A program made the position numbers and the translations under genes. Of a DNA stretch of 52,987 bases, positions 44,194 through 52,944 are shown in pieces. Numbering within the stretch: position 1 is the stretch's first letter; the number at the start of each line of letters is the position of its first letter. The notes below the pieces were generated by a model. That model was not told the DNA's origin and searched no databases. It worked only from the letters and a program-made list of their open reading frames with translations. Source of the stretch: an uncultured Bacteroidia bacterium (GTDB lineage Bacteria; Bacteroidota; Bacteroidia; Bacteroidales; Prolixibacteraceae); NCBI GenBank assembly GCA_903918045.1, contig CAIXCY010000102.1:1-52987 (forward strand), given 5' to 3'.

Positions 44194-47100
44194 ATGAAAA
44201 ATTTGCTCCTTCTGAATGAATTTAAATCTGGATCAGCCAAATTGGCAACCAAGCCGTATGATATTTTAAGCTTACAAAAGCAGCAGGTGGCCTTCGGCAC
44301 TTTGCAAAATACGGTTTCAGCAAATAAAGATCTTTGCGTCCTAAAAGAGTTTGGAACCCGAATGAATTATTCACAACTCTATACAAAATTAAACCCGTAT
44401 ATTATGAAAATAGCTGTATTTAAAACTCGACTATTTGCTATAACTTTCGTTATAGCTGTATTATTTTTTGCCCGTGAAAGTTATGGGCAGAAATCTGAAA
44501 CCCTTACCAACACAAGCGCATCTACATATACCGCCCCAACAGGTGTAAGCGGAGTTACTGTTAAACTCTGGGGAGGCGGAGGAGGTGGAGGAATTGGTAT
44601 TCCATATGAGGGCGGAGGTGGCGGAGGTGGCGCTTTTCAGCGTTCTCATGTCAGTTTAACCGGTGGTACGGCAAACTATGCAGTGGGTGCCGGAGGTGCC
44701 GGAGCTGCCGAAGGTTCGAGAGGAACTGCAGGAGGTTCAACATCATTTACAAATGCAATATCTGCTCAAGGAGGTTGGGGAGGTGGGACTGGTGATGATA
44801 ACACTGATATTGGAATTGGGGGAGCTGGAGGAATTGGAATGTACAATGGGGGCAATGGTTCTGATCCAACATCAGAAAATAGTACAGGTGGTGGGGGAGG
44901 CGGGGCTGGTGATGCCGGACCAGGGGAAACAGCAACTAAGACTTCTGTTGGTGGTATTGGAGGAATTGGTAATCCCTCTCGTGGCGGGAATGGTGGAAAT
45001 GGTGGTCATGATGATTATACTCTTTATTCCAGCGGTGATAACGGCCAAATAACTGGCGGTGGCGGCGGTGGTGGAGCTTATCTAAAATCTGGAGGATCAG
45101 GAGCAAACGGGCAAATTATTGTGCTCTGTTATACGCTGACAAGCACAAAAAATAGCGGTCTCGTCTCCTCTGGCAGTGATGTAGTCATAACGCTTGCAGG
45201 CACTCAAACCACTTTACCTGTAGGTACCTATACTGTCACCTATGATCAAGGCAGCGCGGATACCTATAGTGCAACAATGGTAGTCACCACTGCAGGTACA
45301 GGAACTTTTACAATCACAGGTTTAACTGCTACTACAACAATAAATATTACAGGGCTTTCGACTTCATTACCTGATATAACTACAACCTATGTTTCAGGAA
45401 CTTCCGGGTATACTACTACCGTGACAGTTGAAGAGTCTACTTCAGCTCCGATAGCCGGCAATAACGGTCCGGTATGCGCTGGGTCAACACTCTCACTGAC
45501 TGCCTCTGTAGTTTCCGGTGCAACTTACTCCTGGACAGGGCCGAACGGATTTACCTCAACAGCTCAGAACCCCACGGTGAGCGCCTCTGCAACAGCTGCC
45601 ATGGGCGGCGAATATTCGGTCACAGCAACAATTGGCAGCAGTACCAGTCCGGCAGATAAAACAACGGTTGTAGTAAATGCTATCCCCTCAACTCCGACAG
45701 CCGGCAATAACGGTCCTGTATGCGCCGGGTCAACACTATCTCTGACTGCCTCGGTGGTTTCCGGTGCAACCTACTCGTGGGCAGGACCGAACGGCTTTAC
45801 CTCAACAGATCAGAACCCCACGGTGAGCGCCTCTGCAACAGCTGCCATGGGCGGCGAATATTCGGTCACAGCAACAATTGGCAGCTGTACAAGTCCGGCA
45901 GGTAAAACAACAGTTGTAGTAAATGCTATCCCCTCAACTCCGACAGCCGGCAATAACGGTCCGGTATGCGCCGGGTCAACACTATCTCTGACTGCCTCTG
46001 CGGTTTCCGGTGCAACCTACTCGTGGGCAGGACCGAACGGCTTTACCTCAACAGATCAGAACTCCACGGTGAGCGCCTCTGCAACAGCTGCCATGGGCGG
46101 CGAATATTCGGTCACAGCAACAATTGGCAGCTGTACCAGTCCGGCAGGTAAAACAACGGTTGTAGTCAATGCATTACCGGTAGTAAGTGCCGGATCCTCG
46201 GTATGTGTTGGAAGCACGATCGCGCTATCTCCAATCACAGGAGGCACCTGGACAAGTAGTAATACCGCAGTTGCACAAGTTACCGATGCCGGAGTGGTAA
46301 CAGGAGTATCGGCTGGAAGCGCAACATTTACGTTCACATCAACAACTACCGGATGTAGTAAGACCACTTCTTCGGTGACAGTAAATGCCTCCCCAACCAT
46401 AACGGGTACACTGGCGGTTTGCGTTGGATCAACCACCAAACTTACAGGTTCAGGGACAGCCGCTTCATCCAGTCCCTGGGTATCAGGGACCAAAACTGTT
46501 GCAACCGTGAGCTGTTCAGGTTTGGTTACAGGAGTAGCTGCAGGGACAACTATAATCACCTATAAAAACAGTGCAGGGTACACAACTTCAGCAACAGTTA
46601 CAGTTATTTCAACACCTACGATTACTGGTGCTCTTAACGTTTGTGCGGGATCAACGACACAACTTATCGGATCGGGTACAGCAACCGCAATCAATCCGTG
46701 GGTGTCGGCAACGAAAAACGTGGCGACTATCAGCTCAATTGGACTTGTCACCGGTGTAGCAGCAGGAACCGGTGTAATTACCTATACTTCCAGTACCGGC
46801 TGTACTCAAACGGCAATCGTAACGGTAACTGTTGCCCTGGCAGCACCTGCGTCAAAGGCCGCATGCAGCATCACGACAACGGGCTTTACAACCAACTGGT
46901 CCGCGTCCAGAGGTGCAACGGGATATTATCTGGATGTTTCGATAAGCTGTACTTTTACCAGCTTTGTCTCGGGTTACAACAACAAGAGTGTCGGCAGTGT
47001 GGTCACCTCTGCAGTTACAGGTCTGATCGCGAACACAACCTATTACTACCGGGTCAGGGCATTTAATGCAGTAGGGACCAGCGTTAATTCAAGTATCATA

Positions 47101-47730
47101 ACCGTAAAAACAGCTCCTGCTGCTCCGATTGCAATTGCTGCCACAACCATTGCCAAAACGAGCTTTTCGGCCAAATGGAATGCATTCACAGGAGCAACAA
47201 GTTATTATCTTGATGTATCAACTGTCAACACGTTTGCCAGTTTTGTGCCTGGATACAATAACAAAAAAGTCGGGAATGTGGTTACTTATTGTGTTACCGG
47301 ATTGACAGCAAGCACAAACTATTATTACCGGATCAGGGCAATTAATTCAGGGGGGACCAGCGGCAATTCAAATACAATTACTGTTACATCTTTGAAGTCT
47401 GCAACAGTACTTACTGACTCCTTACAGGCGAGCGTGAACACGCCGGTTCAGACTTTTGATCTTCCGGCACAAAAGGATGAACTGAATGTTTACCCCAATC
47501 CATCGTCGGGCAGTGCTACTTTTGAATTTCGCCTCAGTGAGAATGCCCGTGTTAAGCTGGATATCTACACGCTAAATGGTCAGCTTGTCTCGAGGATATT
47601 TGATGGGGATGTGGAGGCAGGGATTGTAAGGACAGCACATTTCGAGCAGTATCTTCCGACCGGATTATACCCCTGCGTACTGCATTATAACAGAAAGAAA
47701 CTTACATTGAAGTTTTTGGTGAAAAACTAG
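44194..47730 (+). CDS. Large secreted surface protein: Gly-rich, Ig-like and FN3 repeats, T9SS sorting tail
   Basis: The frame from ATG 44194 encodes 1178 aa, but the signal peptide (MKIAVFKTRLFAITFVIAVL followed by FFARESYGQ) begins only at residue 71 (ATG 44404). ATG 44362 (residue 57) follows a near-consensus -7 box GATCTTTG at 44329-44336, so the start is probably 44362 or 44404. Order: glycine-rich domain (about 120-310), a beta domain, three nearly identical 82-residue Ig/PKD-like repeats (about 420-665, each with NNGPVCAGSTLSLTAS), three smaller BIG2-like repeats (VSAGSATFTF, GVAAGTTIITY and GVAAGTGVITY), two fibronectin-III domains (ITTTGFTTNWSASRGATGYY and IAKTSFSAKWNAFTGATSYY) and the T9SS sorting domain ELNVYPNPSSGSATFEFRLS. 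It is probably exported through the type IX system and held on the cell surface. Confidence 0.9.
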   Translation: MKNLLLLNEFKSGSAKLATKPYDILSLQKQQVAFGTLQNTVSANKDLCVLKEFGTRMNYSQLYTKLNPYIMKIAVFKTRLFAITFVIAVLFFARESYGQKSETLTNTSASTYTAPTGVSGVTVKLWGGGGGGGIGIPYEGGGGGGGAFQRSHVSLTGGTANYAVGAGGAGAAEGSRGTAGGSTSFTNAISAQGGWGGGTGDDNTDIGIGGAGGIGMYNGGNGSDPTSENSTGGGGGGAGDAGPGETATKTSVGGIGGIGNPSRGGNGGNGGHDDYTLYSSGDNGQITGGGGGGGAYLKSGGSGANGQIIVLCYTLTSTKNSGLVSSGSDVVITLAGTQTTLPVGTYTVTYDQGSADTYSATMVVTTAGTGTFTITGLTATTTINITGLSTSLPDITTTYVSGTSGYTTTVTVEESTSAPIAGNNGPVCAGSTLSLTASVVSGATYSWTGPNGFTSTAQNPTVSASATAAMGGEYSVTATIGSSTSPADKTTVVVNAIPSTPTAGNNGPVCAGSTLSLTASVVSGATYSWAGPNGFTSTDQNPTVSASATAAMGGEYSVTATIGSCTSPAGKTTVVVNAIPSTPTAGNNGPVCAGSTLSLTASAVSGATYSWAGPNGFTSTDQNSTVSASATAAMGGEYSVTATIGSCTSPAGKTTVVVNALPVVSAGSSVCVGSTIALSPITGGTWTSSNTAVAQVTDAGVVTGVSAGSATFTFTSTTTGCSKTTSSVTVNASPTITGTLAVCVGSTTKLTGSGTAASSSPWVSGTKTVATVSCSGLVTGVAAGTTIITYKNSAGYTTSATVTVISTPTITGALNVCAGSTTQLIGSGTATAINPWVSATKNVATISSIGLVTGVAAGTGVITYTSSTGCTQTAIVTVTVALAAPASKAACSITTTGFTTNWSASRGATGYYLDVSISCTFTSFVSGYNNKSVGSVVTSAVTGLIANTTYYYRVRAFNAVGTSVNSSIITVKTAPAAPIAIAATTIAKTSFSAKWNAFTGATSYYLDVSTVNTFASFVPGYNNKKVGNVVTYCVTGLTASTNYYYRIRAINSGGTSGNSNTITVTSLKSATVLTDSLQASVNTPVQTFDLPAQKDELNVYPNPSSGSATFEFRLSENARVKLDIYTLNGQLVSRIFDGDVEAGIVRTAHFEQYLPTGLYPCVLHYNRKKLTLKFLVKN
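45454..46191 (+). repeat. Three tandem 246-bp repeats within the surface protein gene
   Basis: The unit starting GCCGGCAATAACGGTCC is found at 45454, 45700 and 45946, exactly 246 bp (82 codons) apart. Copies differ by only a few bases each, so the duplications are recent or kept alike by recombination, and copy number may vary between strains. Confidence 0.92.
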
Positions 47731-47823
47731 TTAAGTGGTTATTGTGCTATTGATAAATAGGTCTATAATAAGGGATCCAACAGAACGAGCTATAGAAAGC
47801 GGTATGCTTATCATTTGCAAAAA

Positions 47824-47850
47824 TGAGGGTCGGACTCAAAGTCCGGCTCT
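47824..47850 (+). terminator. Hairpin after the surface protein gene
   Basis: GAGGGTCGGACT (47824-47835) pairs with AGTCCGGCTCTC (47839-47850) in 12 pairs including two G-T pairs, with a CAA loop. It lies 94 nt after the stop and has no T tract; it may be a terminator or a REP-type hairpin. Confidence 0.45.
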
Positions 47851-47968
47851 CACCTGGTCCCGGATTTTATCCGCGGCTTCCATTAGTGACCCGGTGGGTG
47901 CATATTGAAAGTAGAAGGTCCGATTGAGAATAACAAACATTGGATAGTTACCGGAAAACAAAAAGAAG

Positions 47969-48094
47969 ATGAAAAAAATTACTGCTAAACTGGAATGGAT
48001 TTTGGATTATTACCTGGTTTACTTTTTATACAATACCAATAAGATTGAGAAGTACAACAATTATTTAAGAAATAAGTGGGACTTTGGACAATAA
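47969..48094 (+). CDS. Small protein of unknown function, possibly stop-interrupted
   Basis: The ATG at 47969, preceded by AAAAAGAAG, encodes 41 residues: MKKITAKLEWILDYYLVYFL, then YNTNKIEKYNNYLRNKWDFGQ less one residue per field limit, ending TAA. It has a single hydrophobic, possibly membrane, segment (WILDYYLVYFLY) with a basic tail. The same frame goes on after the TAA for 31 further coding-like codons (EVGISEKEEIVHQAQ to TLNIS), so the stop may be a mutation within a longer gene. I recognise no family with confidence. Confidence 0.45.
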   Translation: MKKITAKLEWILDYYLVYFLYNTNKIEKYNNYLRNKWDFGQ

Positions 48095-48188
48095 GAAGTT
48101 GGCATATCTGAAAAGGAGGAAATAGTTCACCAAGCGCAATCAATGTATCCTCATTTATTCAAGGAAGACACTTTAAATATCAGTTAAG

Positions 48189-48547
48189 ATGACAAGAAAT
48201 AGCTTTCCGCAGCGATTCCTGAAAGCGGATTCATCCAATAATTTACCAATGTTGCGTATAATGGAGGTTCCAGGGAGTGAAATGCCTGTGATCCTTAGTT
48301 CCTCTACCATTGTTAACGGACATCTGACATTTCTAACAGATGTTCATATCGATTGCGAAGCTTTTGGGAAAATAGAATCCAGGAAAAAGATCATTATCCT
48401 GAAAAAAGTATTCAAAAAGAGAACTTTGTACCAATGGAAACTCTGGATATTTTGAGTTGTCAGAAACGGGAATGGATCGAGCCACCCGTAATCAGTCAGT
48501 CCAACTCATTTGCTAAAATTTTTGAAGAGCTTAATAAACAACTTTAA
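48189..48547 (+). pseudogene. Probable frameshifted gene remnant
   Basis: Two overlapping frames share this stretch: 48189-48455 (begins MTRNSFPQRFLKADSSNN) and 48353-48547 (ends SQSNSFAKIFEELNKQL). The first has a coding-like N-terminal part and the second a coding-like C-terminal part (METLDILSCQKREWIEPPVI), so a frameshift within about 48350-48450 would join them to a protein of about 115-120 residues. It follows on the small gene at 47969. No family is recognised. Confidence 0.35.
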
Positions 48548-49042
48548 CAAAATCAGGAGTGATTTTGCCTTTAAATTCACTATAAAAAAGCTGGCTTAAA
48601 ATATTCACGCTGAGGTATCGTTTAATAGCATCTAGAATGTACTTTAATCAACCGATACAAAATTGGAACATCTACAGTATTTGAATATATATCTTGTTTG
48701 GAAGATATAGTTGCAGTTAAAGGCCGGCAACTATACGGCAAGTAATTCTGTTGTGTTAGGACAACAAATGAAGTAGATTTTAAATTACCCCTGTCTGGAA
48801 ATTGATCTTAGTGTAGTGCACCTTGCACGGTTTTAATCTGCGCTGGTTAGAATGCCCCAATTGACCATAGCTCTTATTTGTTGAAAATTAATGAAATGTG
48901 TGATCAGAATAATAATACTCCTTTTTCCTGCCTGAATCCTGTATATAATTAATATCCACTAATGCCCTTCAATTTACCTGGGATAGGACCAAAACATTAA
49001 TCCATAAAATAAGTATGAATTTTAGGATAATTTATTTATTGT
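48548..49042. other. Gene-poor intergenic stretch
   Basis: This is about 500 bp with no credible frame in either direction, A/T-rich, and without repeats related to those at 41-44 kb. Its right end is the promoter region of the second fucosidase group. Confidence 0.5.
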
Positions 49043-49050
49043 TATCTTTG
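49043..49050 (+). promoter_or_regulatory. -7 box of the second fucosidase group
   Basis: TATCTTTG matches the consensus exactly, 49 nt before ATG 49100. Confidence 0.6.
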
Positions 49051-49099
49051 ATACTTCATAACCCAACTATGGTTGACCCGAACCTTCATTTTGAGAAGG

Positions 49100-49801
49100 A
49101 TGAAAAAAATAATTTTAATCCTATCCTTTTTCGTCGCTGTTTTTGCCCACGCTCAGGAAACGGCATTTAATCAATTAAATAGCGTTGTTAATGTGAGTTT
49201 TGCAAGCAGCACTATACGATTTGCAAGAGAACATGGTCCAGCCTTTAATCAACAGGTAAAGCAGCAAAATGAATGGACCCCGGAGGCCTGGAGAGGCGAA
49301 AAGGTAAGCATTCAAATAGTGGTTTGGAGCAGCGGGGATATCTCCAGCCTGAGCTTGCAAGTTCATGACCTGATCTGCGAAAATGGGCAAAAAATAGATC
49401 TGAACCTCTCATTAAATGTTTTGGATCAGGTTTTACCATCTGCGGATAAATGGAAATTTGACCTTGATTTCTGGCAACACCCCGCAGCCATTGCCAGAGT
49501 ACACAATGTGCCGTTATGGAGTGAAGAACATTTTAAATACATGAGGCCATATTATACCATGTTGGCCGATGCCGCAGGCCCCATGTCATCCATCCGTTTC
49601 GAAAAAATGATTGAAGGAATTCAGGATTTTGAAAAGATTAGGATAGTGCGTGAACAATTCCTTAAAAAAGGGAGCGAAAAAGATTTAAAACAATTGGAGC
49701 GGATATTGTCCTCATTTGAAATTAAGAACCTGGAAACTATTCCGGCTGAGAAAATGATAGAAGATGCGAGGAGTATTTTAAATCGCCACAATGATAAATA
49801 A
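49100..49801 (+). CDS. Doubly deleted DUF4091-type glycoside hydrolase remnant
   Basis: The frame from ATG 49100 (preceded by GAGAAGG, signal peptide MKKIILILSFFVAVFAHAQE) encodes 233 aa. Its pieces match full-length DUF4091 proteins (about 550-600 aa): N-terminal WRGEKVSIQIVVWSSGD and LSLQVHDLICENGQKI, the LNLSLNVLDQVLPS strand, WKFDLDFWQHPAAIARVHNV with PLWSEEHF, MLADA, and then directly the C-terminal SSIRFEKMIEGIQDFEKIR. Two blocks are missing in frame: about 100 residues after GQKI and the whole catalytic barrel, some 250-300 residues, after MLADA. It cannot be a working glycosidase of this family. It is 3 nt upstream of a GH29 gene and probably cotranscribed. Confidence 0.75.
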   Translation: MKKIILILSFFVAVFAHAQETAFNQLNSVVNVSFASSTIRFAREHGPAFNQQVKQQNEWTPEAWRGEKVSIQIVVWSSGDISSLSLQVHDLICENGQKIDLNLSLNVLDQVLPSADKWKFDLDFWQHPAAIARVHNVPLWSEEHFKYMRPYYTMLADAAGPMSSIRFEKMIEGIQDFEKIRIVREQFLKKGSEKDLKQLERILSSFEIKNLETIPAEKMIEDARSILNRHNDK

Positions 49802-49804
49802 TTT

Positions 49805-51268
49805 ATGAAAAAACATATGAAAGCAAAATCCTTTTTAACAGCAACTCTTTTTTTATCAGTAAGCTACCTTTGTCAGGCTCAGGTGCCGGAAGGTGGGGAT
49901 AGTTTCGGGGGCGCTTATCAAACAAGTAAAAACTGGAATCCTCCACGGGACCAGAAAGCACTTGAGAAGTTGCATCAGTTTCAGAACCTGAAATTTGGGA
50001 TCATGTACAATTGGGGACTTCAGACGCAATTCGGCACTGTTGATCAGTCGTGGAGTTTATGCCCTGAACAGTATGAGTGGAACAAGCGTCCAGCACCTTA
50101 TGAGAATGCCGATTGGGCTACCTATAAAAAAGTCTATGAGAATTTGCAAAAAACGTTTAATCCGTTGAAGTTTGATCCTGAAAGAGATGCAAAAATCATC
50201 GCTACGTCCGGAGCAAAATATGTTTTGGTTGATTCCAAACATCATGATGGCTTCTGCTTTTTTGATACCAAAACCACCGATTATAAAATCACATCCCAAA
50301 GTTGCCCATTCTCAGCAAATAAAAATGCGAATGTTGTTAAAGTCATGCTGGAAGCGGCCAGGAAAAACAAGCTCTGGGCTGGTATTTATTTTTCAAAAGC
50401 CGATTGGAACACCCCTTATTACTGGGCGCCACAGTTTGGCCCGGCAACTACGCGAAGCGAAAATTACAAGCGTGAGGAACATCCTGAAGTCTGGGACAAA
50501 TTTCAGCAATTTACGGCAAACCAGCTTCAGGAACTTACCACCGATTATGGCAATATTGACATGCTTTGGCTCGATGGGGGACAGGTAAGCGGCAGTAGTA
50601 TTAATTTGGCTGAAATTGCCAGATCGGCGCGTGAACGACAACCCGGACTATTAGTGGTTGACCGTTGCAACGGGGGTGGTTACGAAGATTACCTGACCCC
50701 TGAAGGAGTGCATGAAATGCCAGCCCATTATCTTGCCGATGCCTGGGAAGCTTGTGCTTCGCTGGGCGATCATGGCTGGGCGTGGGCAAAGACCAGTAAA
50801 AATATGAGTTCCGAAACTGTTATTCATCTTTTGGTTAAAGCAGTTGCCCGAAATGGTAATTTGGTTATCGGGATTGGCCCGGATGCGCAAGGTGCCTTGG
50901 ATCCCGAAGTTGTAAAGATTCTGAATGAAATTGGAATGTGGTTAAAAGTTAATGGTGAAGCGATTTACAATACCCGGCCAATAAAACCTTACGAATCGGG
51001 CAATCTGTTTTTTACAACCAATCAAGATGGAACAGTTTACGCGATTAGTATTCATAGCAAAGCAGATTCGCTTATCAGCAATAAAGTGCGTATTCCTTCC
51101 ACGTTGGTTGCTATGAATAGCCAAATTAGTCTGGTTGGGTTCAAGGGTGAAAAACTTCATTATACGCCAGTGGATGGTGATATGATTGAAATTACCCTTC
51201 CGTCTAAAATAAATTTAAAGGCAATACCAGCTGTTTCTTTCAAAATTTCTAAAAGAGGGGATAAATAG
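49805..51268 (+). CDS. GH29 alpha-L-fucosidase family protein, altered HWG motif
   Basis: A 487-aa exported GH29 protein (signal MKAKSFLTATLFLSVSYLCQ from ATG 49817, or ATG 49805). Conserved parts are KYVLVDSKHHDGFCFF, LWAGIYFSKADW, the nucleophile segment NIDMLWLDGGQ, HGWAWAKTSKNMS and NGNLVIGIGPDAQG. The first motif, normally FGIFIHWG, reads FGIMYNWG, so the conserved substrate-binding His is Asn. The acid/base loop cannot be located with confidence. The altered residue suggests a different glycan specificity or reduced activity. It belongs to a three-gene plus-strand group. Confidence 0.87.
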   Translation: MKKHMKAKSFLTATLFLSVSYLCQAQVPEGGDSFGGAYQTSKNWNPPRDQKALEKLHQFQNLKFGIMYNWGLQTQFGTVDQSWSLCPEQYEWNKRPAPYENADWATYKKVYENLQKTFNPLKFDPERDAKIIATSGAKYVLVDSKHHDGFCFFDTKTTDYKITSQSCPFSANKNANVVKVMLEAARKNKLWAGIYFSKADWNTPYYWAPQFGPATTRSENYKREEHPEVWDKFQQFTANQLQELTTDYGNIDMLWLDGGQVSGSSINLAEIARSARERQPGLLVVDRCNGGGYEDYLTPEGVHEMPAHYLADAWEACASLGDHGWAWAKTSKNMSSETVIHLLVKAVARNGNLVIGIGPDAQGALDPEVVKILNEIGMWLKVNGEAIYNTRPIKPYESGNLFFTTNQDGTVYAISIHSKADSLISNKVRIPSTLVAMNSQISLVGFKGEKLHYTPVDGDMIEITLPSKINLKAIPAVSFKISKRGDK

Positions 51269-51352
51269 TAATCGTATTATACAATGCTTCGGTATCTGTG
51301 TTTTCAATCTCATAAAGCGTGTGCATCTTCATATCACCTTTAACTTATTAAA

Positions 51353-52771
51353 ATGAAAAAAAATGTTTTTACTGCCATTCTCGCTTGTGCCTGCATAGTC
51401 TCTGGTGTGGCGCAAACAACGAAAAGAACCGAAGATGCATCCTGGGATATTGCTGTAAACGACCCTGCCGCTAAATACCTGGCCCGCCCCACCAAAGTTC
51501 AATACGATTGGCAGGAGATGGAACGTGCAATGTTTGTACAAATTGACCCGGCCACAATTCAGGAGGGAGAGTATGATAATGGTACTACAAAGATGCAAGA
51601 CATCAGGTTTGAAAAGCTTGATGTGAATCAGTGGTGCAAAGCGGCAAAATCTTTTGGTGCCAAAGAGATCGTGTTTATGCTTGCGCATAGTGGTGGATTT
51701 TGCATGTGGCCAAGCAAAACAACAGCCTATCACATCGGAAATACAGCCTACAAAGGGGGGAATGGAGACGTGGTGAAGGAGTTTGCGCAAGCATGCAGAA
51801 GTGCTGGTTTGAAGGCCGGGTTTTATTTCTGGATGCCTCGTCCTTTATCCGCTGGTAGTGATACAAATACCGTTTCATACAGTCAATTAGATAAGGTTCA
51901 GACTTGGGCGGATGCCGATAAAGTTTTTAAAACCCGGTTTCAAGAGATTATGGATCGGTTGGGTTCCGACCTTGTGACCGAAATTTGGATTGACCAACCA
52001 ATCCGCGCTTCCCTCGGTAAGGAGATTGCCGATCGTGCCCCTAAAGCTGTTGTCGCAGCCGTCGGTTGCGTTGATCCTTATCCTACTATTCGCTGGCCTG
52101 GGACTGAGCAGGGACAGGTATCGGATCCGTGTTGGTCCATGCTCAACAAAAGTTCGATAGCAAAAAAACCAGCTACCCAGTTTGAAGCTGACAAAAATCA
52201 AACCCAAGAGGCAGACGACCCGAATGGCGATTACTGGGCTCCTCACGAGGCAGACACGCCCCTGCACGATCATTTTTGGCATTTTCGTCCTGATGCTTTG
52301 AATCACCGGAAATCCTTAGATGAACTAATGGACTGCTATATTAAATCGGTGGGCCGAAATAGTTTTTTGATATTGAATTGTGCCCCAATGGCTGACGGCA
52401 GCATTCACCCCGATGATATGAAACGTTATCAGGAGTTTGGCGATGAAATTGAACGCCGTTTTGGTCATCCTGTTGCCCGTGTTGAAAAAGTTAAAGGAAA
52501 GGAAGTGTTGCTGAAACTTGACAAACCATCCAGGATTGCCTATACCGATTTATGGGAAGAATATCAATATGGACAACGGATTCGTGCGTATCAAATTGAA
52601 GGTCGCGATGCAACTACGGGCAATTGGATTAAAATAGCTGAGGGAACATCTGTTGGGCGACGGAAAATTGATCCAATAATTCTTGCTACTGAAGTTGACC
52701 AGCTGAAAGTAAAGATTAGTTCATCGGTAGGCATGCCTTTGATACGAAAGTTACAGGTACACGCTAAATAG
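51353..52771 (+). CDS. Divergent GH29-like protein with C-terminal beta-sandwich
   Basis: A 472-aa exported protein (signal MKKNVFTAILACACIVSGVA). The overall layout and several segments follow GH29: DVNQWCKAAKSFGAKEIVF, AHSGGFCMWPSKTTAYHI, SAGLKAGFYF, the nucleophile region TEIWIDQ and NSFLILNCAPMADGSI, then a C-terminal jelly-roll (VLLKLDKPSRIAYTDLWEE). However, the usual HWG segment reads MFVQIDPAT, and KHHDGF is AHSGGF, so three of the residues that hold fucose are replaced. It is either a specialised branch with another substrate or an inactive binding protein. It lies 84 nt after the preceding GH29 gene. Confidence 0.8.
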   Translation: MKKNVFTAILACACIVSGVAQTTKRTEDASWDIAVNDPAAKYLARPTKVQYDWQEMERAMFVQIDPATIQEGEYDNGTTKMQDIRFEKLDVNQWCKAAKSFGAKEIVFMLAHSGGFCMWPSKTTAYHIGNTAYKGGNGDVVKEFAQACRSAGLKAGFYFWMPRPLSAGSDTNTVSYSQLDKVQTWADADKVFKTRFQEIMDRLGSDLVTEIWIDQPIRASLGKEIADRAPKAVVAAVGCVDPYPTIRWPGTEQGQVSDPCWSMLNKSSIAKKPATQFEADKNQTQEADDPNGDYWAPHEADTPLHDHFWHFRPDALNHRKSLDELMDCYIKSVGRNSFLILNCAPMADGSIHPDDMKRYQEFGDEIERRFGHPVARVEKVKGKEVLLKLDKPSRIAYTDLWEEYQYGQRIRAYQIEGRDATTGNWIKIAEGTSVGRRKIDPIILATEVDQLKVKISSSVGMPLIRKLQVHAK

Positions 52772-52877
52772 GTTAAGTGAGATATTGGTTTTCTATAAGT
52801 AGTGAGAATAAATAGATGTCGTATTAAAGACGTAATATTGCTAATTGCAGTAACCAAATAAGGCAGACATGAGGTGA

Positions 52878-52944
52878 AGATTGCTTCGTCGCTCTGGATG
52901 TCAATTATTTCGTTTGAAATTACCAAAGAGCTCCTCGCAATGAC
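52878..52944. repeat. Interrupted REP-like element
   Basis: AGATTGCTTCGTCGCT (52878-52893) and GAGCTCCTCGCAATGAC (52928-52944) are the two ends of a hairpin repeat that I recognise as common in Bacteroidota genomes (ATTGCTTCGTCGC...GCTCCTCGCAATGAC); ATTGC pairs with GCAAT. Here about 35 unrelated bases separate the arms. Confidence 0.55.

Noticed and set aside
45474-46559. Several 60-170 codon frames on both strands inside the surface protein gene
   Set aside because: They repeat every 246 bp because the real gene contains tandem repeats; the low-complexity Val/Thr/Pro product on the minus strand is a typical shadow.
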